Shown here: positions 1-8,167 of the stretch, piece by piece
Layout of the letters: the number at the start of each line of letters is the position of its first letter
How positions within the stretch are numbered: the stretch's first letter is position 1
Source: Actinomycetes bacterium
Lineage (GTDB): Bacteria > Actinomycetota > Acidimicrobiia > Acidimicrobiales > SZUA-35
Direction: 5' to 3'
Assembly: GCA_024227975.1 (NCBI GenBank)
Contig: JAAETV010000456.1
Location: 1-20,631 of the forward strand
DNA length: 20,631 nt
The notes under the pieces: model-generated
What the model saw: only the letters and a program-made list of their open reading frames with translations
The model's database searches: none
What the model was told of the DNA's origin: nothing
Position numbers and translations under genes: made by a program

Positions 1-139
1 TACCCAGATCGTCCACGACCCAGACGAGATCGACGAGTGGCGCCTGGTCGCCACCATCGACGCCGACGCCTCCAGAGAAGAGGGCAAAGCGGTCCTCATC
101 TTCGCCGGCCTCCGCCGAGCCGGCACCCAACCCAACTAG
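1..139 (+). CDS. C-terminal tail of a plus-strand protein, probably a DUF3516-type DEAD/DEAH helicase (partial)
   Basis: The open frame starting at base 2 runs 45 codons to a TAG at 137-139, so only the last 45 residues of a gene entering from the left are present. The readable pattern is an acidic stretch (HDPDEIDEWRL), then VATIDADAS, EEGKAVL and a short hydrophobic end. From memory this W-x-(hydrophobic)-DxxAS-xxG-x-A arrangement resembles the C-terminus of the DUF3516 domain found on actinobacterial DEAD/DEAH-box helicases. The fragment is too short to be sure, and the helicase core is outside the window. The gene converges on the minus-strand nucleotidyltransferase that ends 25 bases later, and its stop codon lies in an 8-base tandem repeat. 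It could instead be an unrelated protein with a similar tail. Confidence 0.45.
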   Translation, partial: TQIVHDPDEIDEWRLVATIDADASREEGKAVLIFAGLRRAGTQPN

Positions 140-156
140 CCAACTAGCCAACTAGC
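133..156. repeat. Three tandem copies of an 8-base unit (CAACTAGC) at a convergent gene boundary
   Basis: CAACTAGC is repeated perfectly three times, at 133-140, 141-148 and 149-156. Each copy holds a TAG. Because the period of 8 is not a multiple of 3, the three TAGs (137, 145, 153) fall in all three plus-strand frames. The first is the stop codon of the partial plus-strand gene. There is no hairpin and no T-tract, so it is not an obvious intrinsic terminator. Confidence 0.85.
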
Positions 157-164
157 CGCCAGAT

Positions 165-641
165 TCAGCTGGTCTCACTGGGGAGGGCGGAGGCTTCGGT
201 TTCGACCCCGAGGATCATATTGATCCTGGTCGATGAGTCAGCCTTCTCAACGCCGCCAGCGCCGTAGACCATCTCGATGCCGTACTGCTCGCACACCTCA
301 GCCTCAGGAACGAATCCAGGAGCCCGATCACCACCGTTGGCGAACACCAGGCGGTGATCGGCCCCGTACTTCTCAGCTATCTGGACCAGGGAGGCCGAAA
401 CCGTCCGGTCCTCGTCAACGGCGATGAGGGCTTCGTCGACCACGCGGAGGGCTTGGACGATTCGCAAGCGAGCCTGTTCATCCATGATCAGCTGACCCTT
501 CTTGGCCAGCTGCTGGGTGTTGTTGTTGACGATGACGATCAGCTTGTCCCCATTTGCGGCGGCAGCCTCGATCATGTCGAGGTGGCCGTCGTGGAGGGGG
601 CTGAAGAAGCCACTCACGATGACTGCGGTTGGTTGATCCAT
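165..641 (-). CDS. RfaE/TagD-like nucleotidyltransferase (sugar-phosphate cytidylyl- or adenylyltransferase)
   Basis: This is a 158-residue single-domain protein of the cytidylyltransferase-like HIGH superfamily. The family joins CTP or ATP to a phosphorylated sugar or alcohol. Near the N-terminus GFFSPLHDGHLDMI carries the HxGH nucleotide-binding motif. VNNN, the DEQARLRIVQAL stretch and FANGGDR follow, which closely resembles RfaE-domain-II/TagD-like proteins in polysaccharide loci. The C-terminal SSTR may be the second nucleotide-contacting motif. I chose the ATG at 641, four bases after the preceding glycosyltransferase stop. A GTG at 653 would overlap that gene and has no visible ribosome site. 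As last gene of the glycan cluster it probably makes an activated sugar or polyol donor. No kinase partner is visible and the substrate is unknown. Confidence 0.82.
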   Translation of the reverse strand: MDQPTAVIVSGFFSPLHDGHLDMIEAAAANGDKLIVIVNNNTQQLAKKGQLIMDEQARLRIVQALRVVDEALIAVDEDRTVSASLVQIAEKYGADHRLVFANGGDRAPGFVPEAEVCEQYGIEMVYGAGGVEKADSSTRINMILGVETEASALPSETS

Positions 642-645
642 TGTC

Positions 646-1944
646 CTACTCACGGCGCTGAGATTCCGTCACCCTAGTCGCCGCCGATAACCCATTCGGT
701 GACCCAATCAGGGTGGCGAACAGGGAGTCGTAGCGTTCGGCCTGTTCCTGGGGTGTCATGCAACGCTCCACATAGGCCCGGGCATCACGGCCCATTGTTT
801 CCAGCCGTGAGGGATCGTCGACCATGGCCCCCAGGGCCTTCTGGAAGGCGTCATGGTCTTCGGGCGGTACTGAAACCCCAGCCCCGGCTGCGGCCAGGGT
901 GGTGGCCACCTCGCTGCCCTCGTCGATCGAGGCCAGAACCGGTCTACCGGCGGCCAGGTTTGCATACATCTTTGACGGGGTGCTGGAGCGGGCCAGGCCC
1001 CGCTTGAGCAGGATCAGCTGCACATCGGCAGCTCCCAACACCTGGCTGACCTGATCCCGAGGGGCGAAGTCGACCACGGTCACATTGTCGAGAGCCGAAG
1101 CCCAGCGATCGACCTCGGGGCGGGCCGCCCCCTCCCCGTTGATGACGAACTGGATATCCGAGCGCAGCTGCCACTGCTCGGCCGCGACCCGGATCAGATC
1201 GAACGACTGGGAGAGACCGACATTGCCCGAGTACATGACCACCGTCTTATGACCGAGACCATGGCGACGGCGGTAGTCATTGTTCTTGTCGACGACCTGG
1301 ATCCGATCCCGATCGACGAAGTTCTGGATGATGTGCACTTTCTGCCCGGTCGAGCCTCGATCGCTGCCATCGAGGTCGAGCTTGGCCGTGACATTGTCGG
1401 CCTGGTCCTGACTGAGGACGGTGACAGCATCGGCCAGACGGTACAGGCGGCGTTCGTGGCGCTCGGCGGCGGCGATCACTCTCGGATTGGACAGGGCGCC
1501 CAGGTCGACGGCGACATCAGGAAAGATGTCCTGGACATTGAGCACGAACGGAACTCGCCAACGGCGAGCGGCCAGTAGACCAGCGTCACCGAGCACAATG
1601 GGGGGCGACATGGCCAGCACCGCGTCATGACGTCCGAGGGCGAGGGCGGCTGCGCTGGCCAGGGCAGTGAAACCACCGAACCCGAGCGCCCGGGCCGCGA
1701 TGTTGGTTTTGTCAGTCGGGAACGGCCAGACCCGAACCACCTTCCCCCACTCGGTCCGCTCGACCCGCCACGGCCGTCCCTTCCACTCAGGATCGACCCG
1801 GTGGCCCTTGTACCAGGGCAAGGCGGTGACGACATTGGCCTCGTGGCCCCGGTCGGCCAGACCCTCGACGAGCTTGGTCATGACCTCGCCGGTTGCGGCG
1901 TGGAGGTCAGGGGTGAAATGGGGGCAGAGAAAGAGAAGGCGCAT
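646..1944 (-). CDS. GT4-family glycosyltransferase (WbuB/WcaI-like)
   Basis: This 432-residue cytoplasmic protein has the GT-B fold pattern of family GT4. The N-terminal Rossmann half begins MRLLFLCPHFTPDLHAATGE, with a GEVMTKLVEGLADRGHE helix typical of WbuB/WcaI-like enzymes. The C-terminal donor half contains YSGNVGLSQSFDLI, then KMYANLAAGRPVLAS and an acidic EGSEVA. It would move a sugar from a nucleotide-sugar donor to a growing glycan; donor and acceptor cannot be read. I chose the ATG at 1944, 13 bases after the preceding gene's stop, because it starts exactly at the first beta strand. A start at 2016 would overlap that gene by 59 bases. It is the third consecutive glycosyltransferase of a minus-strand operon. 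Confidence 0.88.
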   Translation of the reverse strand: MRLLFLCPHFTPDLHAATGEVMTKLVEGLADRGHEANVVTALPWYKGHRVDPEWKGRPWRVERTEWGKVVRVWPFPTDKTNIAARALGFGGFTALASAAALALGRHDAVLAMSPPIVLGDAGLLAARRWRVPFVLNVQDIFPDVAVDLGALSNPRVIAAAERHERRLYRLADAVTVLSQDQADNVTAKLDLDGSDRGSTGQKVHIIQNFVDRDRIQVVDKNNDYRRRHGLGHKTVVMYSGNVGLSQSFDLIRVAAEQWQLRSDIQFVINGEGAARPEVDRWASALDNVTVVDFAPRDQVSQVLGAADVQLILLKRGLARSSTPSKMYANLAAGRPVLASIDEGSEVATTLAAAGAGVSVPPEDHDAFQKALGAMVDDPSRLETMGRDARAYVERCMTPQEQAERYDSLFATLIGSPNGLSAATRVTESQRRE

Positions 1945-1957
1945 GCGTTCCGTCTGA

Positions 1958-3082
1958 TCAACCCGCCTGGCGAACGGCTCGACGATAGCACTCAGCGAGG
2001 CAACTCCCGGCTGCATCCCAGGAGAACTGGGTGGCTCTCTCTACTCCGGCCCATCTCAGGTTGTCGGCCAGATCTGGTTCCTCCAAGACCCGGGCCACGG
2101 CCGCCGCCAGGGCCTCGGGTCGGCCAACGGGAACGGTCAGGCCAGCATCTCCGACCACCTCGGGTAGCGCCGTTGCATCGGTTGTGATCACTGGACAGCC
2201 CCGGGCCATGGCCTCGACCACGGGGTTGCCGAAGCCCTCGTATTCCGATGGGAAGACCAGGGCCGCAGCCGAGCGGTAGAGGTTGTCGAGCTCTTCTTCG
2301 GGGATACGCCCCAGGACGTGAACTCGATGATCGAGTCCCAATTCGGCCGCCTGGGCCGCTAGAGCTTCAGACTCCGGCCCTGGGGTCCCCGTCAATACGA
2401 CCGAGAGGTCATCGAAACGATCGCGGAGTCGGTCGAGGGCCAATAGCAGGTCACGGTGGCGCTTGTGGGCGTAGGCAATGCCGGGGAGTAGCAGATAGCG
2501 ACCAAACCGCTCCCCCAACGCCCGATCGACATCTCGATCGAGCACCCCGGCCTCCACCTCAGCGTGGCCGTGGCGGACCACCTCCACCTTCGACGCCGGA
2601 GCCCCGAGCGTTGTGCAGATGCTCTGGGCCGTGAACTCGCTGGGACAGAGGACCAGGCGAGCGGCCCGGACCGAGGGAGGCAGCATGGTCGAGAGCCAGC
2701 GGCGCTTGAGGGGCGAGAACCGCTCGGGCATCTCCAGCGGTTGGAGGTCGTGGATGGTGACCACGGTGGGGCACGAGCGCAGCGCCGGCACCACCCCGCC
2801 GGCGTGGTGAACGAGATCGTCGTGGCGGGAGACAGCGGCCAGCCAGCTGTGTTCTAGACCAACGCGGGCCACCTTCGACCGGACACCAGGTCCGATCCTC
2901 ACCTCGAATCGGTTCACCAGGTCGGGGTGGGCGTCGAATAGGTCCTGTTGGCCGTAGAGGCGGAGCCACAGATCATCGCAGCGAAGTTTGTCGACCGCTC
3001 TCAACAGTCGGAGTGTGTATTCCTCAGAGCCTCCGACCACACCCGGCACCAGCCACATCAGGTTGACGCCGATCGTGGTCAT
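1958..3082 (-). CDS. GT4-family glycosyltransferase
   Basis: This 374-residue GT-B protein starts [20 protein letters not shown], with the glycine-rich acceptor-side loop of GT4 enzymes. The donor half contains PGIAYAHKRHRDLL and LVFPSEYEGFGNPVVEAMARG, which holds the E-x7-E motif that contacts the donor nucleotide sugar. VITTDATALPEVVGDAG follows. It is a likely retaining hexosyl- or pentosyltransferase for a surface glycan. The ATG at 3082 overlaps the TGA of the upstream glycosyltransferase in an ATGA tetranucleotide (3079-3082), which implies translational coupling and fixes the start. A longer frame to 3112 is possible but less likely. Specificity cannot be assigned. Confidence 0.9.
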   Translation of the reverse strand: MTTIGVNLMWLVPGVVGGSEEYTLRLLRAVDKLRCDDLWLRLYGQQDLFDAHPDLVNRFEVRIGPGVRSKVARVGLEHSWLAAVSRHDDLVHHAGGVVPALRSCPTVVTIHDLQPLEMPERFSPLKRRWLSTMLPPSVRAARLVLCPSEFTAQSICTTLGAPASKVEVVRHGHAEVEAGVLDRDVDRALGERFGRYLLLPGIAYAHKRHRDLLLALDRLRDRFDDLSVVLTGTPGPESEALAAQAAELGLDHRVHVLGRIPEEELDNLYRSAAALVFPSEYEGFGNPVVEAMARGCPVITTDATALPEVVGDAGLTVPVGRPEALAAAVARVLEEPDLADNLRWAGVERATQFSWDAAGSCLAECYRRAVRQAG

Positions 3083-4212
3083 CCGCTGCGCCCCTTGGCC
3101 GCCGCTTCGCACAACACCGAAGCATAGTGCTCAGCGGTGCGGGCCCACGTCAGCTCCTTGGCCCGGCGGCGCCCCTGGGCTACCAGTTGCTTGGTGATCT
3201 CCGGTTCAGCCAGGGTTGCCTCTATAGCGGCGGCGATGGCCTCCGGGTCGTTGGGATCGACGAGGCGGGCAGTCCCCGCCGCAACCTCGGCCGTCGCTGT
3301 CGCTTCAGCAGTGACGACGGGGGTGCCGTGAGCCATGGCTTCGAGCACCGGCAGCCCGAAGCCTTCCAGAATCGAAGGGTAGGCAAAGACCGAAGCAGCC
3401 CGATAGAGGGCGCTGAGGTCATGATCGTCGACAAAACCGAGGCGGTGGGCCCTGCCACCCAGGGGGGCCAAGACGTCGGTCCCGTCGACATTCCAGCCTC
3501 GGGGGCCGACGACGGCGAGATGGAGGTCCGGGATACGTTCCATGGCCTCGACCAGGCGGTGGAGGTTCTTCCGCGGCTCCAAGGTCCCGACCCATAGCAC
3601 GAAGCACTCAGGAAGGCCCTTGGACCGACGAATCGACTCCGTAGCTTCGCATCCGCTGATCGGAGCGGAAACACCCCAGGGGATGACACGTAGCCGCTCG
3701 GAGCTCACCCCGCGTCGTTGGCAGTCGTCGGCCACGACCTGGGAGGGACATACGATGATCTCGGCCTGGTCACGAATGGCGGCCCAGGCCCGGGGAAAGA
3801 AGCTGCGGCCGCGTCGAGATGTGTGCTCGGGCCGGTCCAGAAAGCCAAGATCATGAACCGTCGCCACCATCGGTGCCTCCGATGGCACCGGGATCATCGA
3901 CGATGCCCATACCACGTCGACCGGACCGATATGGCGCTCGACCCGGGGCCACCCGAAACGCAACCAGCTCTCGTAGAGAAGGCGTCGTGGGACGGGGAGA
4001 TAGGTGATGGACCCGACCCCAGAGGCGACTGCTCGCTCCCCCCTCCGATGCCAGGCCGCCACCCCCTGGATATTCAGCCCTGCCGTGGCCTCGAAGGCGG
4101 CCAGCGTCTCAGTGGTGGCCCGTCCAGTTCCTCCCGGCACCCGGTGCCACAGCTGCTCAACGGGTACCGCGACCCGGATCGAATCCTTGGATCGGGCGCG
4201 GCTAGGAGGCAC
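3079..4212 (-). CDS. GT4-family glycosyltransferase
   Basis: This protein of about 377 residues has the GT4 pattern. Its N-terminal half has [18 protein letters not shown], and [14 protein letters not shown] is characteristic of GT4 mannosyl- and rhamnosyltransferase-like enzymes. The C-terminal half has [20 protein letters not shown] and [18 protein letters not shown] with the E-x7-E motif. The start is uncertain. A GTG at 4212 gives an 11-base overlap with the upstream decarboxylase gene, and a GTG at 4254 gives a 53-base overlap. Neither has a clear ribosome site, so I took the shorter form. Its place just after the UDP-xylose enzyme fits glycan assembly, but no donor can be assigned from sequence. 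Confidence 0.88.
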   Translation of the reverse strand: MPPSRARSKDSIRVAVPVEQLWHRVPGGTGRATTETLAAFEATAGLNIQGVAAWHRRGERAVASGVGSITYLPVPRRLLYESWLRFGWPRVERHIGPVDVVWASSMIPVPSEAPMVATVHDLGFLDRPEHTSRRGRSFFPRAWAAIRDQAEIIVCPSQVVADDCQRRGVSSERLRVIPWGVSAPISGCEATESIRRSKGLPECFVLWVGTLEPRKNLHRLVEAMERIPDLHLAVVGPRGWNVDGTDVLAPLGGRAHRLGFVDDHDLSALYRAASVFAYPSILEGFGLPVLEAMAHGTPVVTAEATATAEVAAGTARLVDPNDPEAIAAAIEATLAEPEITKQLVAQGRRRAKELTWARTAEHYASVLCEAAAKGRSG

Positions 4213-5146
4213 CGGCGAGTACGCGTTCGAAGTACTCCGCCGTACGGGCAACACCTTCGGCCAACGACACCGTCGGCCTCCACGAGAGCTTCTGGGTAGC
4301 CTCGCTCAGATCAGGACGGCGGCGGGTGGGATCGTCCTTGGGGAGGGGGGCAAACTCGACCGAGCTGTCGCTGTTTGTGACCTCGAGCACGATCTTGGCC
4401 AGCTCCAGCATGGTGTGTTCGACATCGCTTCCGATGTTGATGGGGCCGGTGTGCTCCCCGTCCAACAAGGCCAATTGACCACGGACCTGGTCATCGACGT
4501 AGCAGAAGCTCCTGGTCTGGGAGCCGTCGCCATACATCGTGATCGGCTCACCCTGGAGAGCTTGGGTGATGAAGTTCGACACCACTCGACCATCATCTGG
4601 CCTCATGCGAGGACCATAGGTGTTGAAGATTCGCACAATGCGGACGGCCAACCCATGATGGCGGTGGTACGCCATGGCCAGCGCCTCACCGAAACGCTTG
4701 GCTTCGTCGTAGACCCCGCGGGGTCCGATCGGATTGACGTTGCCCCAATAGGTCTCGGGCTGGGGGTGGACAGCAGGGTCGCCATAAACCTCGCTCGTAG
4801 AGGCAAAGAAGAAGGTGGCACCCTTCTCCTTGGCCAAGCCGAGGCAATTGTGAGCACCGAGGCTCCCCACCTTGAGTATCTGTATGGGGATCCGAGCAAA
4901 GTCGACAGGTGACGCCGGCGAAGCCAGGTGCATCACCTGATCGACCGGACCCGGGACCCAGATGTGATTGGAGACATCGTGGCTGATGAAGGTGAACCCA
5001 TCCCGACCGAAGAGATGCTCGACATTGTCGATGCTGCCCGTGCAGAGATTGTCGAGACAAACAACCTCGTCACCCCGATCGAGGAGTGATTCGCACAGAT
5101 GGGAGCCGAGGAAACCTGCTCCCCCGGTAACAACAACACGCGACAC
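4202..5146 (-). CDS. UDP-glucuronate decarboxylase (UDP-xylose synthase)
   Basis: This 314-residue extended short-chain dehydrogenase is closest to UXS enzymes, which decarboxylate UDP-glucuronate to UDP-xylose with bound NAD+. The NAD motif TGGAGFLGS lies at residues 7-15. MHLASPASP (72-80), [10 protein letters not shown] (115-124), [11 protein letters not shown] (134-144) and the catalytic Y-x3-K in YDEAK (146-150) are all typical of UXS rather than other epimerases. IFNTYGPRM and [12 protein letters not shown] follow as expected. The start is a GTG at 5146 with a GGAGGA ribosome site eight bases upstream. It lies 27 bases after the UDP-glucose dehydrogenase gene, which makes its substrate. 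A dTDP-glucose dehydratase-like epimerase is the main alternative and is less likely given these motifs. Confidence 0.92.
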   Translation of the reverse strand: MSRVVVTGGAGFLGSHLCESLLDRGDEVVCLDNLCTGSIDNVEHLFGRDGFTFISHDVSNHIWVPGPVDQVMHLASPASPVDFARIPIQILKVGSLGAHNCLGLAKEKGATFFFASTSEVYGDPAVHPQPETYWGNVNPIGPRGVYDEAKRFGEALAMAYHRHHGLAVRIVRIFNTYGPRMRPDDGRVVSNFITQALQGEPITMYGDGSQTRSFCYVDDQVRGQLALLDGEHTGPINIGSDVEHTMLELAKIVLEVTNSDSSVEFAPLPKDDPTRRRPDLSEATQKLSWRPTVSLAEGVARTAEYFERVLAGAS

Positions 5147-5173
5147 GAACCAAGTCCTCCGGACGGCTAGCGA

Positions 5174-6469
5174 TCAGCGGCCGATGCCGCGGTACTCGAA
5201 GCCCCGCCGACGAGGAATCTGAGGTTCGAGGAGATTGCGGGCGTCGACGATCGACTTGGCTGCCATGATCTCGGCCAGCTTGTCGAAATCGAGTTCGGTG
5301 AACTCATCCCACTCGGTCAAGATCGCCAGCACCGAGGCACCCTCGGCCGCGGCATAGGGATCAGGTACCAACTCGATGTCGATATCAGGGTAGGTAGCGG
5401 CGAAACGGTTGTCGTGGACCATGACGGCTGGGTCATAGGCCTTGACCTTGACCCCAGCTTCGATCACCCTGCTGAGCACCTCGACGGCGGGTGACTGGCG
5501 AAGGTCGTCGGTACCGGCCTTGAACGTGAGGCCGAGGGCGGCGACGTGGGTGGCGGCAGCATCGCCGTTGACAGCATCGAGCACCTTCTGGGCTGTCCGG
5601 TCGAACTGATCGTCGTTGACCCGCATCACCTCGTCGAGAAAGCGAAAGTCGTAGCCAGCTTCGCGAGCGATGCTACCTAGGGCCAGGGTGTCCTTCGGGA
5701 AGCAGCTACCACCCCAACCGGGGCCCGGGCGGAGGAATTCACGCCCGATGCGGGAGTCGTAGCCCATACCAAGTACTACATCATTGACATCGGCCCCGAC
5801 AGCTTCACAAAGGGTGGCGATGGCGTTGACGAACGACAACTTGGAAGCGAGGAAGGCATTCGAGGCGTACTTGATGGTCTCGGCCGAAACGGGATCGGTG
5901 ACCATGATCGGGGCTGCGATGCGCGAATAGAGTGCAGCCACCCGGATGGCAGCCTCGGTGTCGAGCGAGCCGATGACCACCCGATCGGGCTGGAGGAAAT
6001 CGGCGACGGCAGTGCCCTCCCGCAGGAACTCGGGGTTGGAGACCACCGAGACGTCTGAGCGGCCGAGGACCCGGGACACGACCCGGGTCGAGCCAACGGG
6101 GACCGTCGACTTGTTGACAACAACGCTGCTCGGGGGGAGAACGTGCTTGATCTGGTCGGCTGCCTGCTCGAGGTAGGTCAGGTCAGCAGCTCCGTCTTCA
6201 CCCTGGGGGGTTGGAACGCATAGGTAATGGAACTCAGCTTCCTTCGAGGCCTCAGCCGCACCGACCACGAACCGCAGTTTCTCGGAACGGATACCTTCGT
6301 CAACCAGGCGATCGAGGCCTTTCTCGACGATGGGTATTACCCCAGCCCGTAGCTGGGCCACCTTGACTTCGTCGATATCGGCGCATATCACATCGTGCCC
6401 AAGATGGGCGAAGCATGCGCCTGTGGTGAGACCGACATAGCCGGTACCAACAATTGCGATGGTTGCCAC
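5174..6469 (-). CDS. ugd: UDP-glucose 6-dehydrogenase
   Basis: This 431-residue enzyme oxidises UDP-glucose to UDP-glucuronate using two NAD+. The N-terminal NAD-binding domain has GTGYVGLTTGACFAHLGH (residues 8-25) and a DID acidic turn. NPEFLREG (145-152) and the K-Y-x-S-N-A-F segment starting at K200 mark the central domain. The catalytic cysteine is C256 in GGSCFPKD. The C-terminal third binds the UDP part. The GTG start at 6469 has a perfect AGGAGG ribosome site five bases upstream (6475-6480). It is the first gene of the sugar-nucleotide and glycosyltransferase run, and its product feeds the decarboxylase downstream. All key residues I checked are present. Confidence 0.95.
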   Translation of the reverse strand: MATIAIVGTGYVGLTTGACFAHLGHDVICADIDEVKVAQLRAGVIPIVEKGLDRLVDEGIRSEKLRFVVGAAEASKEAEFHYLCVPTPQGEDGAADLTYLEQAADQIKHVLPPSSVVVNKSTVPVGSTRVVSRVLGRSDVSVVSNPEFLREGTAVADFLQPDRVVIGSLDTEAAIRVAALYSRIAAPIMVTDPVSAETIKYASNAFLASKLSFVNAIATLCEAVGADVNDVVLGMGYDSRIGREFLRPGPGWGGSCFPKDTLALGSIAREAGYDFRFLDEVMRVNDDQFDRTAQKVLDAVNGDAAATHVAALGLTFKAGTDDLRQSPAVEVLSRVIEAGVKVKAYDPAVMVHDNRFAATYPDIDIELVPDPYAAAEGASVLAILTEWDEFTELDFDKLAEIMAAKSIVDARNLLEPQIPRRRGFEYRGIGR

Positions 6470-6474
6470 TAGAT

Positions 6475-6480
6475 CCTCCT
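6475..6480 (-). promoter_or_regulatory. Strong Shine-Dalgarno site for the UDP-glucose dehydrogenase gene
   Basis: On the minus strand this reads AGGAGG, followed by five bases and the GTG at 6469. It is the clearest ribosome site in the glycan block and settles the non-ATG start. Confidence 0.8.
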
Positions 6481-6514
6481 AGAGGGTGCCCTTGCCCCGG
6501 CCAAGTCAGTTCCT

Positions 6515-6520
6515 AGTGTA
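6515..6520 (-). promoter_or_regulatory. Possible -10 element for the ugd glycan operon
   Basis: On the minus strand this reads TACACT, a TANNNT-type -10. It would place transcription start near 6508 and give a leader of roughly 40 bases. No convincing -35 hexamer lies at 16-18 bases spacing. The 96-base gap to the LCP gene is the only sizeable non-coding space in the minus-strand block, so an internal promoter is reasonable but unproven. Confidence 0.3.
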
Positions 6521-6565
6521 CTCACCAACCCACGCCAATCTCACAGGTGATGTTCCAGGTCGGCA

Positions 6566-8167
6566 CTAGTCGCAAGGCCTAGGCACCCCAACGGCCTCGG
6601 GTCCAGCCACCAGCTGGGGCTCGATCAGTTCAGATGGCATCTGGGTCAAACCCAGAGGCTGTTCGGCACCAGCGGCCATTTCCCCGTTGCCAACAGGGCC
6701 AGGTTCGGCTTCGGGGGGTGAGTCGACGGCCCATGCGGGACCCGTTAGTGCGGAGACGACGATGTTCTCGCTAACGCCGGGTCCGAGGGCGACAACAACG
6801 TTGCGTCCGCTGAGGCCACCGACTTCCTCGCGCTTCAGGGGCGCTGACAGCTCAATACCGGTCGAGGTCGACCAACGGATCGACGGTCCGAGGGCGGCTT
6901 CGACGACTTCCGCAGCGCGGTCACCATTGGAACCGTGGCGGATGAAGAGCCCGGCCTCGGTGGTCGCAGGCCGAGGTTCGCCAACGTCGAAGCCAGCATC
7001 AGCCAACGATGAGGCGATGGTCGACACCAGCGGAGGGAGTCTGGTGGGGCCTTCGGCTGTGGCCACAAGACTTGGATCGTAGACGAGGTCGAGACCGACG
7101 GTTTCGGGGTCTTCGAATCGTTCCCCTCGAAACAGTTCCAGCAGGGGCTCGGCGTCACCCATCTGCGGGATCAGGACCCGGTTGGATCCCACCGTGCCGT
7201 CGGTAACAGGGAAGGTGTGGGTTTCCAGGTCGCCGGGCTCGAAGCCCCGGTAGGTAGCACTGAGGTCGATGAGGAGCGAGGGGGTGAGCTCCTGGTCTAT
7301 GGCCACGTTCTGGATACCGGTGTCTATGAGATCGGCCAGGACCAGGGGGTTGCGGGCCCCGAGCTCGATGGCTTGCTGGAGGAGGCGTTGGAGAAAGTCC
7401 TGCTGACGGCGGATGCGGCCGAGGTCACTGGTCGGGTCGGTAACCCAGGCGCCGTCTTGGCGCTGGGTTTGGTAGTAGCGGGACCGGACGTAGGCCAAGG
7501 CCTCGTCGGGGTCAAGAGCATGGCAACCGGCGGTCGTCACCTGGAAACCGGTCTGGCTTCGGGGCTCGGGCTTGGCGCTGATATTCCAATCGCGGGCCGG
7601 GGTCTCGAAATAGACATCGACGGTGCCGACTGCCTCGACCAGTCCCTGGAAGCCAGCAAAGTCAACGTTCACATAGTGATGGATGGGGACGTCGAATGCT
7701 TCTTCAATCGTGTCGATGAGGGTTGCGGCCCCGCCGACCAGGAAGGCTCGGTTGATCCGGTCGTCTCGCTCAGTTCCGGCCAGAGGGATCCACAGGTCAC
7801 GGGGAAGCGACAGAAGGGCGATCCTTCCGGACCGCTCGTCTAGATGGGCCACGATGATGACATCGCCCAGGCGCTCCCCATGGCGTCCGATCTGAATCGG
7901 GTCGTCTTTGGCCAGATTGGCCGACGAATCGGATCCGACGAGCAGGATATTGATCACCCGCGATCCCGCTTCGGCTGCCGGCAGTTCGGTCAGGGAGCGG
8001 TCGAGGGCGACCCGGTTGACCGATGAGGCACGTTCGTTTGCATAGTTGAGCAGGCCGGCCACAGTCAGGCTGGCACCAATCAGGCTCAGATTGAACAACA
8101 ACACTATTCGTTGGCCCCAGCTGCGGCGGGCGCTGGTGAGGGGACGTTGGCCGAGGAACGGGTTCAT
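6566..8167 (-). CDS. LytR-CpsA-Psr (LCP) family cell-wall glycopolymer transferase
   Basis: This 533-residue protein has a short basic cytoplasmic tail, one membrane segment (about residues 21-41) and a large extracellular part. The LCP domain begins with INILLVGSDS (72-81), followed by LGDVIIVAHLD with the conserved aspartate D102, SLPRDLW (120-126) with the paired R123 and D124, and RINRAF (137-142). The arginines and aspartates bind the pyrophosphate of a lipid-linked glycan. A second region (about residues 370-470) resembles the LytR_C domain common in actinobacterial members, and a Pro/Glu-rich tail follows. LCP enzymes attach lipid-carried glycopolymers to peptidoglycan or arabinogalactan. 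The start forms an ATGA overlap with the thiamine pyrophosphokinase gene. The neighbouring glycan genes suggest its cargo. Confidence 0.9.
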   Translation of the reverse strand: MNPFLGQRPLTSARRSWGQRIVLLFNLSLIGASLTVAGLLNYANERASSVNRVALDRSLTELPAAEAGSRVINILLVGSDSSANLAKDDPIQIGRHGERLGDVIIVAHLDERSGRIALLSLPRDLWIPLAGTERDDRINRAFLVGGAATLIDTIEEAFDVPIHHYVNVDFAGFQGLVEAVGTVDVYFETPARDWNISAKPEPRSQTGFQVTTAGCHALDPDEALAYVRSRYYQTQRQDGAWVTDPTSDLGRIRRQQDFLQRLLQQAIELGARNPLVLADLIDTGIQNVAIDQELTPSLLIDLSATYRGFEPGDLETHTFPVTDGTVGSNRVLIPQMGDAEPLLELFRGERFEDPETVGLDLVYDPSLVATAEGPTRLPPLVSTIASSLADAGFDVGEPRPATTEAGLFIRHGSNGDRAAEVVEAALGPSIRWSTSTGIELSAPLKREEVGGLSGRNVVVALGPGVSENIVVSALTGPAWAVDSPPEAEPGPVGNGEMAAGAEQPLGLTQMPSELIEPQLVAGPEAVGVPRPCD

